Assembly: GCA_943789335.1 (NCBI GenBank)
Contig: CALSTS010000004.1
Span: 124,001-188,000, forward strand
Reading direction: 5' to 3'
DNA length: 64,000 bases
Source: an uncultured Pseudomonadales bacterium
Lineage (GTDB): Bacteria; Pseudomonadota; Gammaproteobacteria; Pseudomonadales; Pseudohongiellaceae
Below the pieces are notes generated by a model. That model saw only the letters and a program-made list of their open reading frames with translations. It ran no database searches and was not told the DNA's origin. Below are positions 9,252-19,471 of the stretch, piece by piece. Position 1 is the stretch's first letter; the number at the start of each line of letters is the position of its first letter. Position numbers and translations under genes: made by a program.

Positions 9252-10679
9252 CTACTTTTTCTTTTGAATTTTTTCTACTATTCCCGTCGTCGAACAGTTA
9301 TCTAGAAAAGCCAACACTTTAGTTTCTCCTCCACTAGCTTTCATAAGGTCTGCTCCCACTACTTCAGAGATAGCATAATCTCCACCTTTAACTAAGACGT
9401 CAGGTATACACTCTTGTAGAAGTGAAAATGGTGTATCTTCATCAAAGCTCACTACCCAATCAACCGCTTCAAGACCTGCAACTACCGCCATACGACGTTC
9501 AATAGGATTGATTGGACGCCCTTCTCCCTTTAAGCGTGTGACTGATGAGTCGTCATTTAAGGCAACAATTAAGCGATCACCCAGCGCTCTGGCATCCTGT
9601 AAATAGCCAACATGCCCGGCATGGATAATATCGAAACAACCATTAGTAAATACAACTTTCTCACCATTAGCTTTGGCATCAGCAACCACTAGTGCGAGCT
9701 GTTCTCTACTCATAATACCTCGCCCGGAATCACTATCTTTTTGCACTTCACGTCGTAGCTCTGGCCCACTTACGGCAACAGTTCCGACTTTTGAAACTGC
9801 AATGCCAGCAGCAATATTTGCCAATGCCACAGCTTCTGGCAAGGGCTTGCCTGCGCCAAGCGATGCGGCTAATACTGAAATGACTGTGTCGCCTGCTCCA
9901 GTCACATCAAATACATCTCTACTTCTGGCTGGAAAATGTAATGCCTCATCACCGGCGCGGATGAGGCTCATCCCATGCTCTCCTTGAGTAACCAGCAAAG
10001 CTTGCAAATCTAGCTGTTTTATCAGCTGCTGAGCTTTGCTTACTAATTCTTGCTCTGTTGCACATGAGCCAACGACAACCTCAAATTCATGCAAATTCGG
10101 TGTTAGCAATGTAACACCTTTATATTTCGCAAAATCGTCGCCCTTAGGATCAACTAAAATGGGAACCCCCGCAGACTTCACCAGGCTTACAAAATTTTCA
10201 ATATCGCTTAAAGAGCCTTTTTTGTAGTCAGAAAATACGACGAGATCCACATCCTTTAACAAAGCGCTAATTTTACTATTTAAACTCTCGGAATCATCAC
10301 CGCTAAACGTTTCTTCGAAGTCCAGCCTTATTAATTGCTGATGATGGCTTAATACACGCAGCTTAGTAATTGTTGGCATACTGCCTGAAATATGAAAGTC
10401 GCATTCAATGCCTGCAGATGACAATGCTTTTATTAAAGATTGTCCCGCAGCATCATCTCCAACAACCCCAGTAAGATTGCACGCCGCACCAAGTGCTGCA
10501 ATATTTAAGGCAACATTTGCCGCGCCGCCAGGGCTATCTTCGATATTATTTATTTTAACAACAGGCACCGGCGCCTCTGGTGAAATTCTTGATGTATCAC
10601 CATGCCAATACCTATCCAGCATTACATCGCCAACTACCAGAACCCGGGTTGCATCAAATCTAGGAATATCGAGCTTCAT
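9252..10679 (-). CDS. hldE: Bifunctional heptose 7-phosphate kinase / heptose 1-phosphate adenylyltransferase
   Basis: Makes ADP-heptose precursor for the LPS inner core: the N-terminal PfkB-type kinase phosphorylates D-glycero-D-manno-heptose 7-phosphate at O1, and the C-terminal nucleotidyltransferase adenylylates heptose 1-phosphate after the GmhB step. The kinase half shows VVGDVMLDRYWHGDTSRIS, SPGGAANVALN and DVTGAGDTVIS with the catalytic Asp. The transferase half shows VVFTNGCFDIIHAGHVGYL (HxGH) and LKGEGRPINP. Length of 475 matches the E. coli fusion. It is divergent from the acyltransferase gene at 10778. Confidence 0.97.
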   Translation of the reverse strand: MKLDIPRFDATRVLVVGDVMLDRYWHGDTSRISPEAPVPVVKINNIEDSPGGAANVALNIAALGAACNLTGVVGDDAAGQSLIKALSSAGIECDFHISGSMPTITKLRVLSHHQQLIRLDFEETFSGDDSESLNSKISALLKDVDLVVFSDYKKGSLSDIENFVSLVKSAGVPILVDPKGDDFAKYKGVTLLTPNLHEFEVVVGSCATEQELVSKAQQLIKQLDLQALLVTQGEHGMSLIRAGDEALHFPARSRDVFDVTGAGDTVISVLAASLGAGKPLPEAVALANIAAGIAVSKVGTVAVSGPELRREVQKDSDSGRGIMSREQLALVVADAKANGEKVVFTNGCFDIIHAGHVGYLQDARALGDRLIVALNDDSSVTRLKGEGRPINPIERRMAVVAGLEAVDWVVSFDEDTPFSLLQECIPDVLVKGGDYAISEVVGADLMKASGGETKVLAFLDNCSTTGIVEKIQKKK

Positions 10680-10777
10680 TGTCTGCCTATATTACTTACT
10701 TTCGATTTCATTGAAAGAGCTCCATGATACCATACCGCTTCTGATAGAATGAGCCAAATCCTTGGTAAACTAGCACT

Positions 10778-12334
10778 GTGTCTCAACAAAACGCCCCCTC
10801 ATTAAGCTCTTTTATAGCCCCCAAATATTGGCCTACTTGGGTAGGCATAAGTCTATTGGCCCTAATCGCTTTTTTGCCTAGGCGCTTACGCCTATTTTTT
10901 GGATCGATGCTAGGAAAAATACTTTATCTTTTCGCTATAGAACGGCGTTATATAGTTGCCACAAATATCCAACTTTGCTTTCCGGAATTAAACAAAACAG
11001 AACAAGACCAGTTGGTAAAAGATTGCTTTATTGAAAATGGCAGAGGGCTTATAGACACACTAGTTGGATGGTTTAGAAATCCGAAGCATTTTCAATATCT
11101 GTTAGACATTAAAAATGTTGAAGTTCTTGATAACGCACTGGCTAAAGGCAAAGGAGTGACACTTTTAGGCGCTCATTACACCACCCTGGATTTTTCTGCC
11201 AATCTAGTTTCTTTACAAATTCCTTTTGCGGTTACTTATCGTCCGCACAAAAATGCACTGTTTGATGCTTTTATGTTTCGTGGACGATTGAAAAATACTA
11301 ATGGGGTGTTTGATCGTTACGACATCCGAGGAACCGTTCGTCATTTAAGAAAGAATAATATTATTTGGTATGCGCCAGATCAGGATTATGGTGAAAACCA
11401 TGCAGTTTATGCCCCTTTCTTTGGTAAACAAGCGGCAACCATAACGGCTGCTAGCCGCTTAGCCAAGTTTAATAATTCCCCAGTTTTGTTAGCCCGTCAT
11501 CACCGCAATGACAACGCTAAGACTTATGAGGTTGAGTTTTATCCTTTCCCTGAAGATTACCCAGGGAATGATGATGTTGCTGATGCAACTTATATGAACC
11601 AGCAGCTTGAAAAAGTCATTCGCTTATATCCTGCTCAATATATGTGGACCCATAAACGATTCAAAACTCAAGTTGATGGCAAACCAGCCAGCCCCTATAT
11701 TGCTATCAAAACGCCTGTGAACAAAATCGATATGCAACATTTTAACACCATGACTGAAGGCTCAAAGATTATTGAGGAACAGCATTCAAAAAATTTAACT
11801 CGGATATTAAATAATGGCGCTCTATTTCGAATATTGCCGACATCTAGCACTAATTTTTTTGAAAAACCACCAATGCAGTTGTTTGATACTAACGCTCGTT
11901 TACTTAAATTGGCGGGCATAAATTCCATCACAATTGATAATATCTTTAAGATTAAAGGGGCGAACTTCATTGCCGCAACTTATTTTGCTCTACTAGGCGT
12001 AACCTTAAATAAAATTTCTCAGGATGATCAACCTATCGATGGACTTGCTAAATTTTTTGCTAATTTACATCAACAAGGCTTTTTCTTACATGAAGTAAAA
12101 CCAAATAAAATTTATTATGCAGATAAAAATTTCTCGATTGCGAATCCAGAAGAAATCAAAGTCTTCTCAAAACCAATCAGCTACAAAAGTCGTTTTTTAA
12201 ATATTCAGAGCCTCTTGAACAAACTTGAACTGTCACAAAGCCAAAGAACTCGATTTATAAAACTATATGCAACTACCGCGAAGCTGGAAGATATCGCAGC
12301 CTTTACTCATTTATTTCCAAACTTACTGCTTTAA
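10778..12334 (+). CDS. LpxL/HtrB-like lipid A acyltransferase with extra C-terminal kinase-like domain
   Basis: Residues 1 to about 310 form a complete late lipid A acyltransferase: an N-terminal membrane helix (WVGISLLALIAFLPRRLR), the catalytic H-x4-D at H133 to D138 (GAHYTTLDF), DQDYG and the terminal QYMWTHKRFKT. Family members normally stop there at about 300 residues. A further ~200 residues follow; the segment from about 420 (FFANLHQQGFFLHEVKPNKIYY, then a RFLNIQSLLNKLE tail) resembles LPS kinases of the WaaP/KdkA type, but the catalytic HRD and DFG positions read HEV and ANPEE. So the tail may be a dead kinase fold; this is inference. The start is GTG. Confidence 0.85.
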   Translation: MSQQNAPSLSSFIAPKYWPTWVGISLLALIAFLPRRLRLFFGSMLGKILYLFAIERRYIVATNIQLCFPELNKTEQDQLVKDCFIENGRGLIDTLVGWFRNPKHFQYLLDIKNVEVLDNALAKGKGVTLLGAHYTTLDFSANLVSLQIPFAVTYRPHKNALFDAFMFRGRLKNTNGVFDRYDIRGTVRHLRKNNIIWYAPDQDYGENHAVYAPFFGKQAATITAASRLAKFNNSPVLLARHHRNDNAKTYEVEFYPFPEDYPGNDDVADATYMNQQLEKVIRLYPAQYMWTHKRFKTQVDGKPASPYIAIKTPVNKIDMQHFNTMTEGSKIIEEQHSKNLTRILNNGALFRILPTSSTNFFEKPPMQLFDTNARLLKLAGINSITIDNIFKIKGANFIAATYFALLGVTLNKISQDDQPIDGLAKFFANLHQQGFFLHEVKPNKIYYADKNFSIANPEEIKVFSKPISYKSRFLNIQSLLNKLELSQSQRTRFIKLYATTAKLEDIAAFTHLFPNLLL

Positions 12335-13098
12335 CGCTGCGCTCTTTTATTCATATCCCACAGATTTGCATATTTCATATAATTGTAAAAAGCAACATTT
12401 ACACTTGTGAGCACCCCCCCGAAGCCATCTAAAAAATGCCCTTTAAACAGGTAGGTACGGATAAAAGTAAGAGGGAAAATTAACAAAACAATTAACATAT
12501 TGGTTGTATCTCCTTTATTAAATTTATCCTGTGCTTTGAGTTTTGCATAGAACACTGTTTTTTCAATACGCTGCGAATAACTCAGGTTTTCATGGTGCAA
12601 TATTGTTGCATTTGATTCCTGAATTGCGCCTTTAATACTTATACTTTCATGTACTTGTCTACTTTCATAATATCCACATTCTTTCTTGAACAATCGAATT
12701 AGTTTTTCTGGTTTCCCAAAACTACGGGGCGTGCGCCCCCAACGCAGTAAAATTCTGGTAGAGCGTAGAGCGACATAATGATCTTGTTTAATAAAACTGA
12801 TTAGCTCTTCTATAAAAGAATCACTTAACGTTTCGTCAGCATCCAAATTAAGTACCCATGGATAAGTACATAAAGATAAGGCATGTGCCTTTTGCTCACT
12901 AAAACCAGGCCATTGATTAAAACTTATTTTGGTATTCGAATAGGATGCAGCTAAATCTAAAGTACGATCAGTGCTACCGCTGTCTACAATTATAATCTCT
13001 GCAAAATCCTGAAGATTGCTCAGCAAGCTGGCAATATTCTCTTCTTCATTCTTTGTGATTACATAAACGCTTACTGGAATCTGTTTTTGTTCAGTCAT
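12331..13098 (-). CDS. Family 2 glycosyltransferase, WaaE/KdtX-like
   Basis: GT-A fold glycosyltransferase of 255 residues. The start VSVYVITKNEEENIASLLSN and the acidic metal-binding strand LNLDADETLS (DxD) are clear, as is IIVDSGSTDRTLD. The pattern LRWGRTPRSFGKPEKLIRLF followed by VHESI is typical of WaaE/KdtX proteins, which add a beta-1,4-glucose to heptose I of the LPS core. The surrounding genes (hldE, heptosyltransferases, waaG) fit that role. It overlaps the acyltransferase gene by 4 nt tail to tail and is divergent from the GT9 gene. Confidence 0.82.
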   Translation of the reverse strand: MTEQKQIPVSVYVITKNEEENIASLLSNLQDFAEIIIVDSGSTDRTLDLAASYSNTKISFNQWPGFSEQKAHALSLCTYPWVLNLDADETLSDSFIEELISFIKQDHYVALRSTRILLRWGRTPRSFGKPEKLIRLFKKECGYYESRQVHESISIKGAIQESNATILHHENLSYSQRIEKTVFYAKLKAQDKFNKGDTTNMLIVLLIFPLTFIRTYLFKGHFLDGFGGVLTSVNVAFYNYMKYANLWDMNKRAQR

Positions 13099-13188
13099 CT
13101 AGACAACCTAAAATTAGCCTTCTGCCATTATACATGGACTTGTCTGTTCACTCAGGTAGAATTCCAGTCAGAATTATAAACTGGACTT

Positions 13189-14316
13189 ATGATTTTGACT
13201 GGATCCCCTGCATCAAACATTCCTAAAGACTATCAGCGGATAGTCTTACTCAATCCCACCAGATATTTAGGAAACCTGATGATCGCAGGAGGCATCATTC
13301 AACAATTCCTGAAATATTGCCAAAAGAATAACATCCGCTTTCTCTTAGTCGTTGATGCCGCATACCAGGAACTATTGCAAGATTCTTTCCCTACCGAAAC
13401 TTTATTATTTTATCCTCGCACACAAATTAAACAGGCTTCTTCTTTTAAGAAAATATTACTTTATTTCAAGTGCTTACTTGCGATTCGTCGCTTTAATGCT
13501 GATATTGCCTTTAACATTGAAGAAGACAGTGTCTCTCACCGATTAACTCAACTTTCTGCAGCGAAGTTTAAACTAGGCAGTAATCTTGCAAGAAATAAAC
13601 ATGGTTATGACCATGTGCTGGATATTAATTATTTTAATAGAGATCCGGCACATAAACATCGCTGGTATGGATTTGCTGAAGTCTTTAACAAACTTGGTCT
13701 ACAAACATTGCAACCTTCTTATTTACGCTTAACTGTACAAAATATATCTGATCCTTTACTAGAAAAATTTAGTCATCTAGATGTGGATCTCGAAGCACCA
13801 CTAATCGCTATTCATGCAAGCGCAGCAAAAGATTACAAAAAATGGCCTGCAACAAATTTTGCTGAATTAATTTTCTTGTTAAATAAACAGGGGTATAAAA
13901 CAGTATTAATTGGTGCCGGTGATGCTGATCAACAAGCTAATAAAAATATACTTGAGTGCATAAAAGATAATTATAGTAATTCAAATACAGATATAGATAT
14001 AGATATAGAATGTACTGACTTGTGTAACCAACTTTCACTTTTTGAGTTAGCCAGTTTACTCACACAAGTAAAAGCTATGATCGGAAATGATAGCGGTCCA
14101 TTTCATCTAGCAGCAGCCCTAGGTGTTAAAGGCTGCGTGATTTTTGGACCTACCGATGTCGCACTATGGCGGCCGCTTTCAAAAGATTCTATCGTATTGA
14201 AAAGTGAACAAGCCTGCGCTCCGGAATGCACTAAAATTGGATGTATTTATAATAATCGTTGCTTGAAATCAATTAAACCTTGGCAAGTCTTAGAGAAATT
14301 ACAAAACTTACTATGA
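13189..14316 (+). CDS. Family 9 glycosyltransferase (heptosyltransferase-like)
   Basis: ADP-heptose:LPS heptosyltransferase-like protein of 375 residues. The N-terminal LNPTRYLGNLMIAGGIIQQ is the GT9 donor-domain start. The C-terminal half has LIAIHASAAKDYKKWPATNF, MIGNDSGPFHLAAALGVKG (the D-S-G-xx-H nucleotide site) and VIFGPTDVALW. A late Cys-rich CAPECTKIGCIYNNRC occurs where WaaQ/WaaF relatives often have one. It is a third GT9 gene besides waaF and waaC, so a WaaQ-like branch heptose is a reasonable but unproven role. A run of three GATATA units encodes DIDIDI; being in-frame hexamers, it would not switch the reading frame. Confidence 0.8.
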   Translation: MILTGSPASNIPKDYQRIVLLNPTRYLGNLMIAGGIIQQFLKYCQKNNIRFLLVVDAAYQELLQDSFPTETLLFYPRTQIKQASSFKKILLYFKCLLAIRRFNADIAFNIEEDSVSHRLTQLSAAKFKLGSNLARNKHGYDHVLDINYFNRDPAHKHRWYGFAEVFNKLGLQTLQPSYLRLTVQNISDPLLEKFSHLDVDLEAPLIAIHASAAKDYKKWPATNFAELIFLLNKQGYKTVLIGAGDADQQANKNILECIKDNYSNSNTDIDIDIECTDLCNQLSLFELASLLTQVKAMIGNDSGPFHLAAALGVKGCVIFGPTDVALWRPLSKDSIVLKSEQACAPECTKIGCIYNNRCLKSIKPWQVLEKLQNLL

Positions 14317-15435
14317 GTAAGATTGAGCAGCTTGTACTAAAAGATTAACAACGGTTTGTGGCATTGAATAAAGATCCTGATCTTTCCCATAAGCGATACC
14401 ATTAGCTTTCCAAGTGCTTCTATTATCACTTAGTAACATTGCTTCAAGTTGCTTATTTAAATAATCTTGCTGGAAGGGCATAGGGCAAACTACTCCTGCT
14501 TGTGCTTTTTCAACATGAAAAGCATACCCACAGCTTGATGTGGTTAGTACAGGCAAACCCGCAACTATTGCTTCTAATATGACCATGCCCGCACTTTCTT
14601 TGAGTGATGGATGAATTAATAAATCAGCCGCCAATAAAAGCTCCGGCACTTGGTTGCTGCCGTTAACAATTTTGAAATGTTTCTCAACACCTAAACGTTG
14701 CGCTTCTTTTAAATATTTTTCAGGAGCATCTTCTCCAATAACAAAAAACCAAGTTCGCCTCCGCAATTCTTTAGGCAATGCGGCAAAAGCTAATAGTGAC
14801 CTGTTTACCCCTTTGGTTTTGAAAGATGAACCAATTTGCAAAATCAGAAGGTCACCAGGAGCAACTGACAATTCATGACGCATCTGCCTACGCTTTATTG
14901 GAGCATCTTTGCCGGCCATTCTGTCTTTCTTTATACCTGGCGGTAAGAGTATCAAGCGATTATCCTCAGTCTGGTAGTGCCTAGTAAATTCTTCTTTTTG
15001 TTGAGGCGTTAATAATAAACTTACTGTTTGTTGATCTTTACCAAAAACTGCTTCTTCAAAATCCATGTACTGCTTTGCTCTGGAAGTTAGCCGATATAAA
15101 AATGATCTTTCATTACGGGCTTTTTCGGCAAAACAATAATCTGCTGCATAATAATAATCTAGCCCAGGCATTTTATTAAAGCCAAGCACTAAATCGTATT
15201 TATCTAAAGTCGCTTCTAGCATTTTTTCGACAAAATAATCACGTTTAGCGGTCTTGGTATAGCCTTGGCTGGGCAAAATAACAATATCTGTGTTTATTGG
15301 CTTTTCACCTTCCCATTCCATACAAAAAACAGTAACAGTAATTTGCTTGCGCCGACATGCTTGTAATATTTTGAGCAAATCTTGCTGAAGCCCCCCATAA
15401 GGAAAATAAGAATATAAAACGATGGCAAATTTCAT
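14311..15435 (-). CDS. waaG: LPS core glucosyltransferase WaaG (GT4)
   Basis: GT4 enzyme that transfers the first outer-core glucose from UDP-glucose to heptose II. The N terminus MKFAIVLYSYFPYGGLQQD, the GFNKMPGLDYYYAADYCFA block, FLYRLTSRAKQY, HYQTEDNRLILLPPGI and the nucleotide-binding SLKESAGMVILEAIVAGLPV match WaaG throughout. The ATG at 15435 is chosen because the family begins exactly here; an in-frame ATG at 15471 would overlap waaC and add 12 unsupported residues. It is the last gene of the minus-strand run waaF-waaC-waaG. Confidence 0.94.
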   Translation of the reverse strand: MKFAIVLYSYFPYGGLQQDLLKILQACRRKQITVTVFCMEWEGEKPINTDIVILPSQGYTKTAKRDYFVEKMLEATLDKYDLVLGFNKMPGLDYYYAADYCFAEKARNERSFLYRLTSRAKQYMDFEEAVFGKDQQTVSLLLTPQQKEEFTRHYQTEDNRLILLPPGIKKDRMAGKDAPIKRRQMRHELSVAPGDLLILQIGSSFKTKGVNRSLLAFAALPKELRRRTWFFVIGEDAPEKYLKEAQRLGVEKHFKIVNGSNQVPELLLAADLLIHPSLKESAGMVILEAIVAGLPVLTTSSCGYAFHVEKAQAGVVCPMPFQQDYLNKQLEAMLLSDNRSTWKANGIAYGKDQDLYSMPQTVVNLLVQAAQSYS

Positions 15436-15448
15436 ATTTTCCTTAATG

Positions 15449-16514
15449 CTAAACATTAGCCAGTTCAACAATATTTTGCCAAACCAAGCTAGGTGTCAAG
15501 GTTGAAAAGCAGGGAGGATTAATAGTAAAAACTTGTTGTTTCTCTCTCTGATTTAAATCTTTAGACTGATAATTGCATTTTTTATGCAAACAAGGGCTGC
15601 ATTGGAACACAGCACTTAGATGAACCTGATTTTTGCCATAAGTCCCGGTTTTCTCAGCATCACTAGCGCCATAAAGCGCTATCGTGGGCCGGCCTAATGC
15701 TGCTGCTAAGTGGGCCAAGCCAGTATCTACGGCGATGACAACATCTGTTTGCATCAATTGCGAGGCTATTTCTGTTAGTGTCAGCTGGCTCATGACTTTG
15801 GCGCCAGGGATTGCCTCAGCAATACGTATTAGCGCGCAGCCTGCTCTTCTTCGTTGCCCCACAATAAGTTAATGCTATAGCTATTTCTTGCTGCAATTTC
15901 GCCGAGCTCAATCCAGTACTTTCTCTGGCCAGAGTTTTGTCTCCCATGTCGTGCCATGTAAAAAATATAAAGATTCTTGCTCACTTTCTCTTTATGAGAA
16001 TTAAACTGCGCGATTGATAACCCATAATCCACTGCTCTGATTCTCTATATTGTACCCAAGAGCTTGGGCAAATAACTTTCTGGTTCTTTCTACCGCATGC
16101 TGCTGCCAGGACACTTCGTAACTCTCATCATAAAACCACGTTGCAGCTTTTTCCCTGGCGCTATTTTTCGCCAAACCAACAACTTTGCCCTCTCGCTAAC
16201 GAAGCATAGATATCCGCTTTTTAATAAGCCTTGTGCATCAATCACCAAATCATATTGCGTGGCGTTCTAGTGTCTTCTTGAAATTTTTATACTCATGGCT
16301 AAATAGCATTTGAATAATATTTTTTTTCCAACGTCGCAAAGCGACCGGGATCACTTTATTAACTGCCGCATGCCAAGCTGGTATCTCAGCAAATGCTTCC
16401 TCCGTCACCCAATCGAATTTTATGCCTGGGATTGCTCGTTCGGCATCAGTCAAGGCAGGCAAGGTATGTATCACATCGCCTAAAGAAGACACCTTTAACT
16501 ATCAGCACATGCAT
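15449..16514 (-). pseudogene. waaC: Heptosyltransferase I (WaaC), broken by many frameshifts
   Basis: WaaC adds the first heptose to Kdo in the LPS inner core. Translation in three frames recovers almost the whole protein in order: MHVLIVK, then VSSLGDVIHTLPALTDAE, then QYDLVIDAQGLLKS, KVVGLAKNSAREKAATWFY, DYGLSIAQFNSHKEK, LHGTTWETKLWPEK, ALIRIAEAIPGAKVM and DVVIAVDTGLAHLAAALG. Joining these needs at least seven single-base shifts, near 16492, 16258, 16212, 16186, 16030, 15965, 15921 and 15840. Residues between shifts are well conserved. The ATG at 16514 follows the waaF stop directly; a second in-frame ATG lies at 16526. Either a very recent pseudogene or uncorrected indel errors. Confidence 0.85.
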
Positions 16515-16515
16515 A

Positions 16516-17556
16516 TTAGGTTTCATCTAACTGTTGGTGAATTTTTCTAACTAGCATCCAAAACAAGCCTTTGGGGCTAGCTGGTTTAAGCAGTCGAGAT
16601 GCCCTAGTGGACATTCGCGCTTAAAGCAGGGGCTACACGGCAGAGTTCAACGTTCAATATTGCTCACTCTCTCGGATAATGGCGGCGTAAACTCCGGTGA
16701 AGGTAGAGCCATATATTACAACTAGTGCTTTGTTCAACGCAGCGGCTATATGCATTAATCCAGAATCGTTGCTAACAACCGCTTGCGCTAGGCTCATCAA
16801 ATCTATTGCTTCCCCGATACTGGTTAGGCCAGCCAAACTCACAATATGTTTACTTACATGCTCAGGTTGAATTGTAGCAATAATATTTTTTGCCGTCTTA
16901 GCGTCATTTTCTGACCCCATTAACCAAACCTGTTTCCCCTCATTAATAAGAGTCTCCGCGACTATGGAAAAATGTGATTCTGGCCATTTTTTAGACGAAC
17001 CAAACTCTGCACCGGGGCAAAATATCGTGATTGGTCTTACAGTCTCCAACATAAATTTATCTGTAGTAACTTTTATATCATCTGAGACCTTTAAAGCTGG
17101 CCACAATAAGGGCTCAGTTAATGCTGACTTTTCAGGAAACCCTAAAGCAATAAACCTCTCCACCATTAAGGGGTAATGTTGTTTATCTAGTTTGCGACAA
17201 TCAGTTAAAAGCCATGACCGAGCTTCTCCGCGCCAGCCGGTACGTAAGGGAATTTTTGCAAAAAAGGGAATCAGCGCTGATTTGAACGAATTAGGCAATA
17301 TGATTGCCTGCTGATAAGCCTCAGCTTTTAGGGATTTACCTAACTGATAACGTTCTCCTATCGCTAATTTACCGTGCCCAATTGGCATGACAATAGCCTG
17401 ATTAACTTCTGGCATTCGCGACAACAATTCACGTGTCCAATCAAGCGCTAGCACATCAATGACAATTTGAGGGTTTGTGGCTTGTAGATGCCGAAATAAG
17501 GACTGAGCCATCACCATATCGCCTATCCATGATGGTCCGACAACTAACACTTTCAC
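16516..17556 (-). pseudogene. waaF: Heptosyltransferase II (WaaF), C-terminal frameshifts
   Basis: WaaF adds the second heptose of the LPS inner core. The frame from GTG at 17556 is intact for ~290 codons: MKVLVVGPSWIGDMVMAQ, FCPGAEFGSSKKWP and VSNDSGLMHIAAALNKALV are textbook WaaF. Then the frame shifts after YGST. The expected continuation is found piecewise in other frames ([40 protein letters not shown]) and ends at a TAA at 16516-16518, just before the waaC start. The directly readable frame stops at 16654. Substitutions are few, so the damage is recent or artefactual. Confidence 0.88.
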
Positions 17557-17624
17557 TTTTGCTCACCTAGAAAAGTGATTTGCTTCATCCAAATAACCTG
17601 TTTAATAATCAATTGCGATTAAAT

Positions 17625-19403
17625 CTAATTTGCCTCAGGTGCAACTCTGAATAATTCGTTAATGGTAGTTACTCCCTCTGCCACTTTGATTGCGCCACTA
17701 TGTCTAAGACTAGACATACCTTCCTCATATGCTTGCTGCCGAAGTTTAGGAAGATCGGCTTTATCTTAAGCATAACTTTGTAATGCCTCACTTAATGGCA
17801 TCACCTCATAAATCCCTTCCCTGACCTGAAAGCCAGTATCCCGACATTCGCGACAGCCCTCAGAACTATATATTTGTTCTGGAATATCGCCCTGCCAGGT
17901 CGGATCCAAATGACCCCACAATTCTTTGTCTATAGCTTCAGCTTTTTTACAAAGCGGACAAAGTACACGAACCAAACGTTGCGCCATCACACCAATGACG
18001 GTTGCCTTTATCAAATAAGACGGCACATCAAGCTCTAACAATCTAGTGATCGCAGAAGGGGCATCATTAGTGTGCAAAGTAGAAAAAACCAGATGCCCAG
18101 TAAGCGCAGCTTGTATCGCCATTTCAGCTGTCTCTAAATCACGAATCTCTCCAATCATTATGATGTCTGGATCCTGTCTCAGTAGCGCTCGGGCCCCATT
18201 GGCAAAGGTCATTTCAATATTTTCCTGCACCTGCATTTGGTTAAAACTGGACTCAACCATTTCAATAGGATCTTCAACAGTGCAAACATTAACCTCCTTA
18301 GTGGCTATTGATTTAAGTGTTGAATAAAGAGTGGTTGTTTTACCACTACCCGTTGGGCCAGTAATCAAAACAATCCCGTGTTTGCGCTGAATCATTTTAT
18401 TCCAGCGTTCAAGATCATCGTTACCTAAGCCCAATTGTTGAAATGATTTCAACAACACATTGGGATCGAATATGCGCATCACCATCTTTTCACCAAATGC
18501 TGTTGGCAAAGTAGAAAGGCGCAACTCTATTTCTTTACCATTGGGACTTTTAGTCTTTAAACGGCCATCTTGAGGTCGACGCTTTTCTGCAACGTTCATT
18601 CTTCCTAAGGACTTCAAACGACTGGTGACAGCACTTAGAACTTGCATTGGAATTTGGTAAACGGTGTACAACAATCCATCAATTCGAAACCTAACATTAC
18701 CGATTTCACGTCTTGGTTCGATATGAATATCACTGGCACGCTGTTCAAAGGCGTACTGCAATAACCAGTCGACGATATTCACTACATGTTTGTCATTGGC
18801 CTCGGGTTCTTTTTGAGTACCAAGCTCCATCATTTGCTCTAGATTGCCAATTCTAGGCCTATTTTTAGAGCCTCCCCCACCCGATATCGCCATACCTATA
18901 GAGGCCGACAAACGATAAAGCTCGTTAGTTAATCGTTCTATTTCCAGGGGGTTAGCAACAACACGTTTAATGGGTTTACGTAGAACTTGAGTTAAATCTT
19001 CTTCCCAGGCTGAGATGGTCGGTTCTGCACTGGCAATGATGACTTCATTGCTATCTACTTTAACCGCCATGATGTTATGGCGTTTAGCAAAAGCATGTGA
19101 CATGACATCTGTCACCTTTGCCGCATCAATACTTAGAGGATCAACGTGATAGTAATCCTGCTCAGATTGTTCAGCTAAAATTTGGGTTAAGCTTTCCAGG
19201 TCAAGAATTTTTCCTGGATTCTTTAAATCATCTATCTCTTGGTTTGCTATAAAAACCAATACATGTTGCTTAGGCGACTTACGAGCTTTAACTAATTTTT
19301 GTAAATCTTCTTTCCCTATCCTACCCGCATCATTTAAACCTTTTAGAAATTGAATCAAATCAAGAGGATGATCCTGCTGATTACTCTGCTTGGCTGCTTT
19401 CAT
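17625..19403 (-). CDS. GspE/PilB family secretion ATPase, interrupted by in-frame TAA at 17766-17768
   Basis: Hexameric ATPase of the type II secretion/type IV pilus family. In order: N-terminal MshEN-like region (about 1-150), RASDIHIEP near 222-230, Walker A GPTGSGKTTT at 349-358, the Asp box EDPIEM, Walker B IMIGEIRDLETAE, the His box FSTLHTNDAP, and a zinc-binding CPLC...CREC near the C terminus. The readable frame stops at codon 546 (TAA); the same frame then continues as DKADLPKLRQQAYEEG to AEGVTTINELFRV and a TAG at 17625, exactly the normal family tail. One GAA to TAA change would explain it. No pilus or Gsp partners are nearby, so it is an orphan here. Confidence 0.88.
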
Positions 19404-19471
19404 AACCGACCTTACAAATAGACATTAAACAGAAGTGTATACGCCCGCACATGAAATACAAGTGGAATTAA

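Noticed and set aside
13988..14010. GATATA hexamer run in the GT9 gene as a phase-variation switch
   Set aside because: Hexamers keep the reading frame; gain or loss changes only Asp-Ile repeats.
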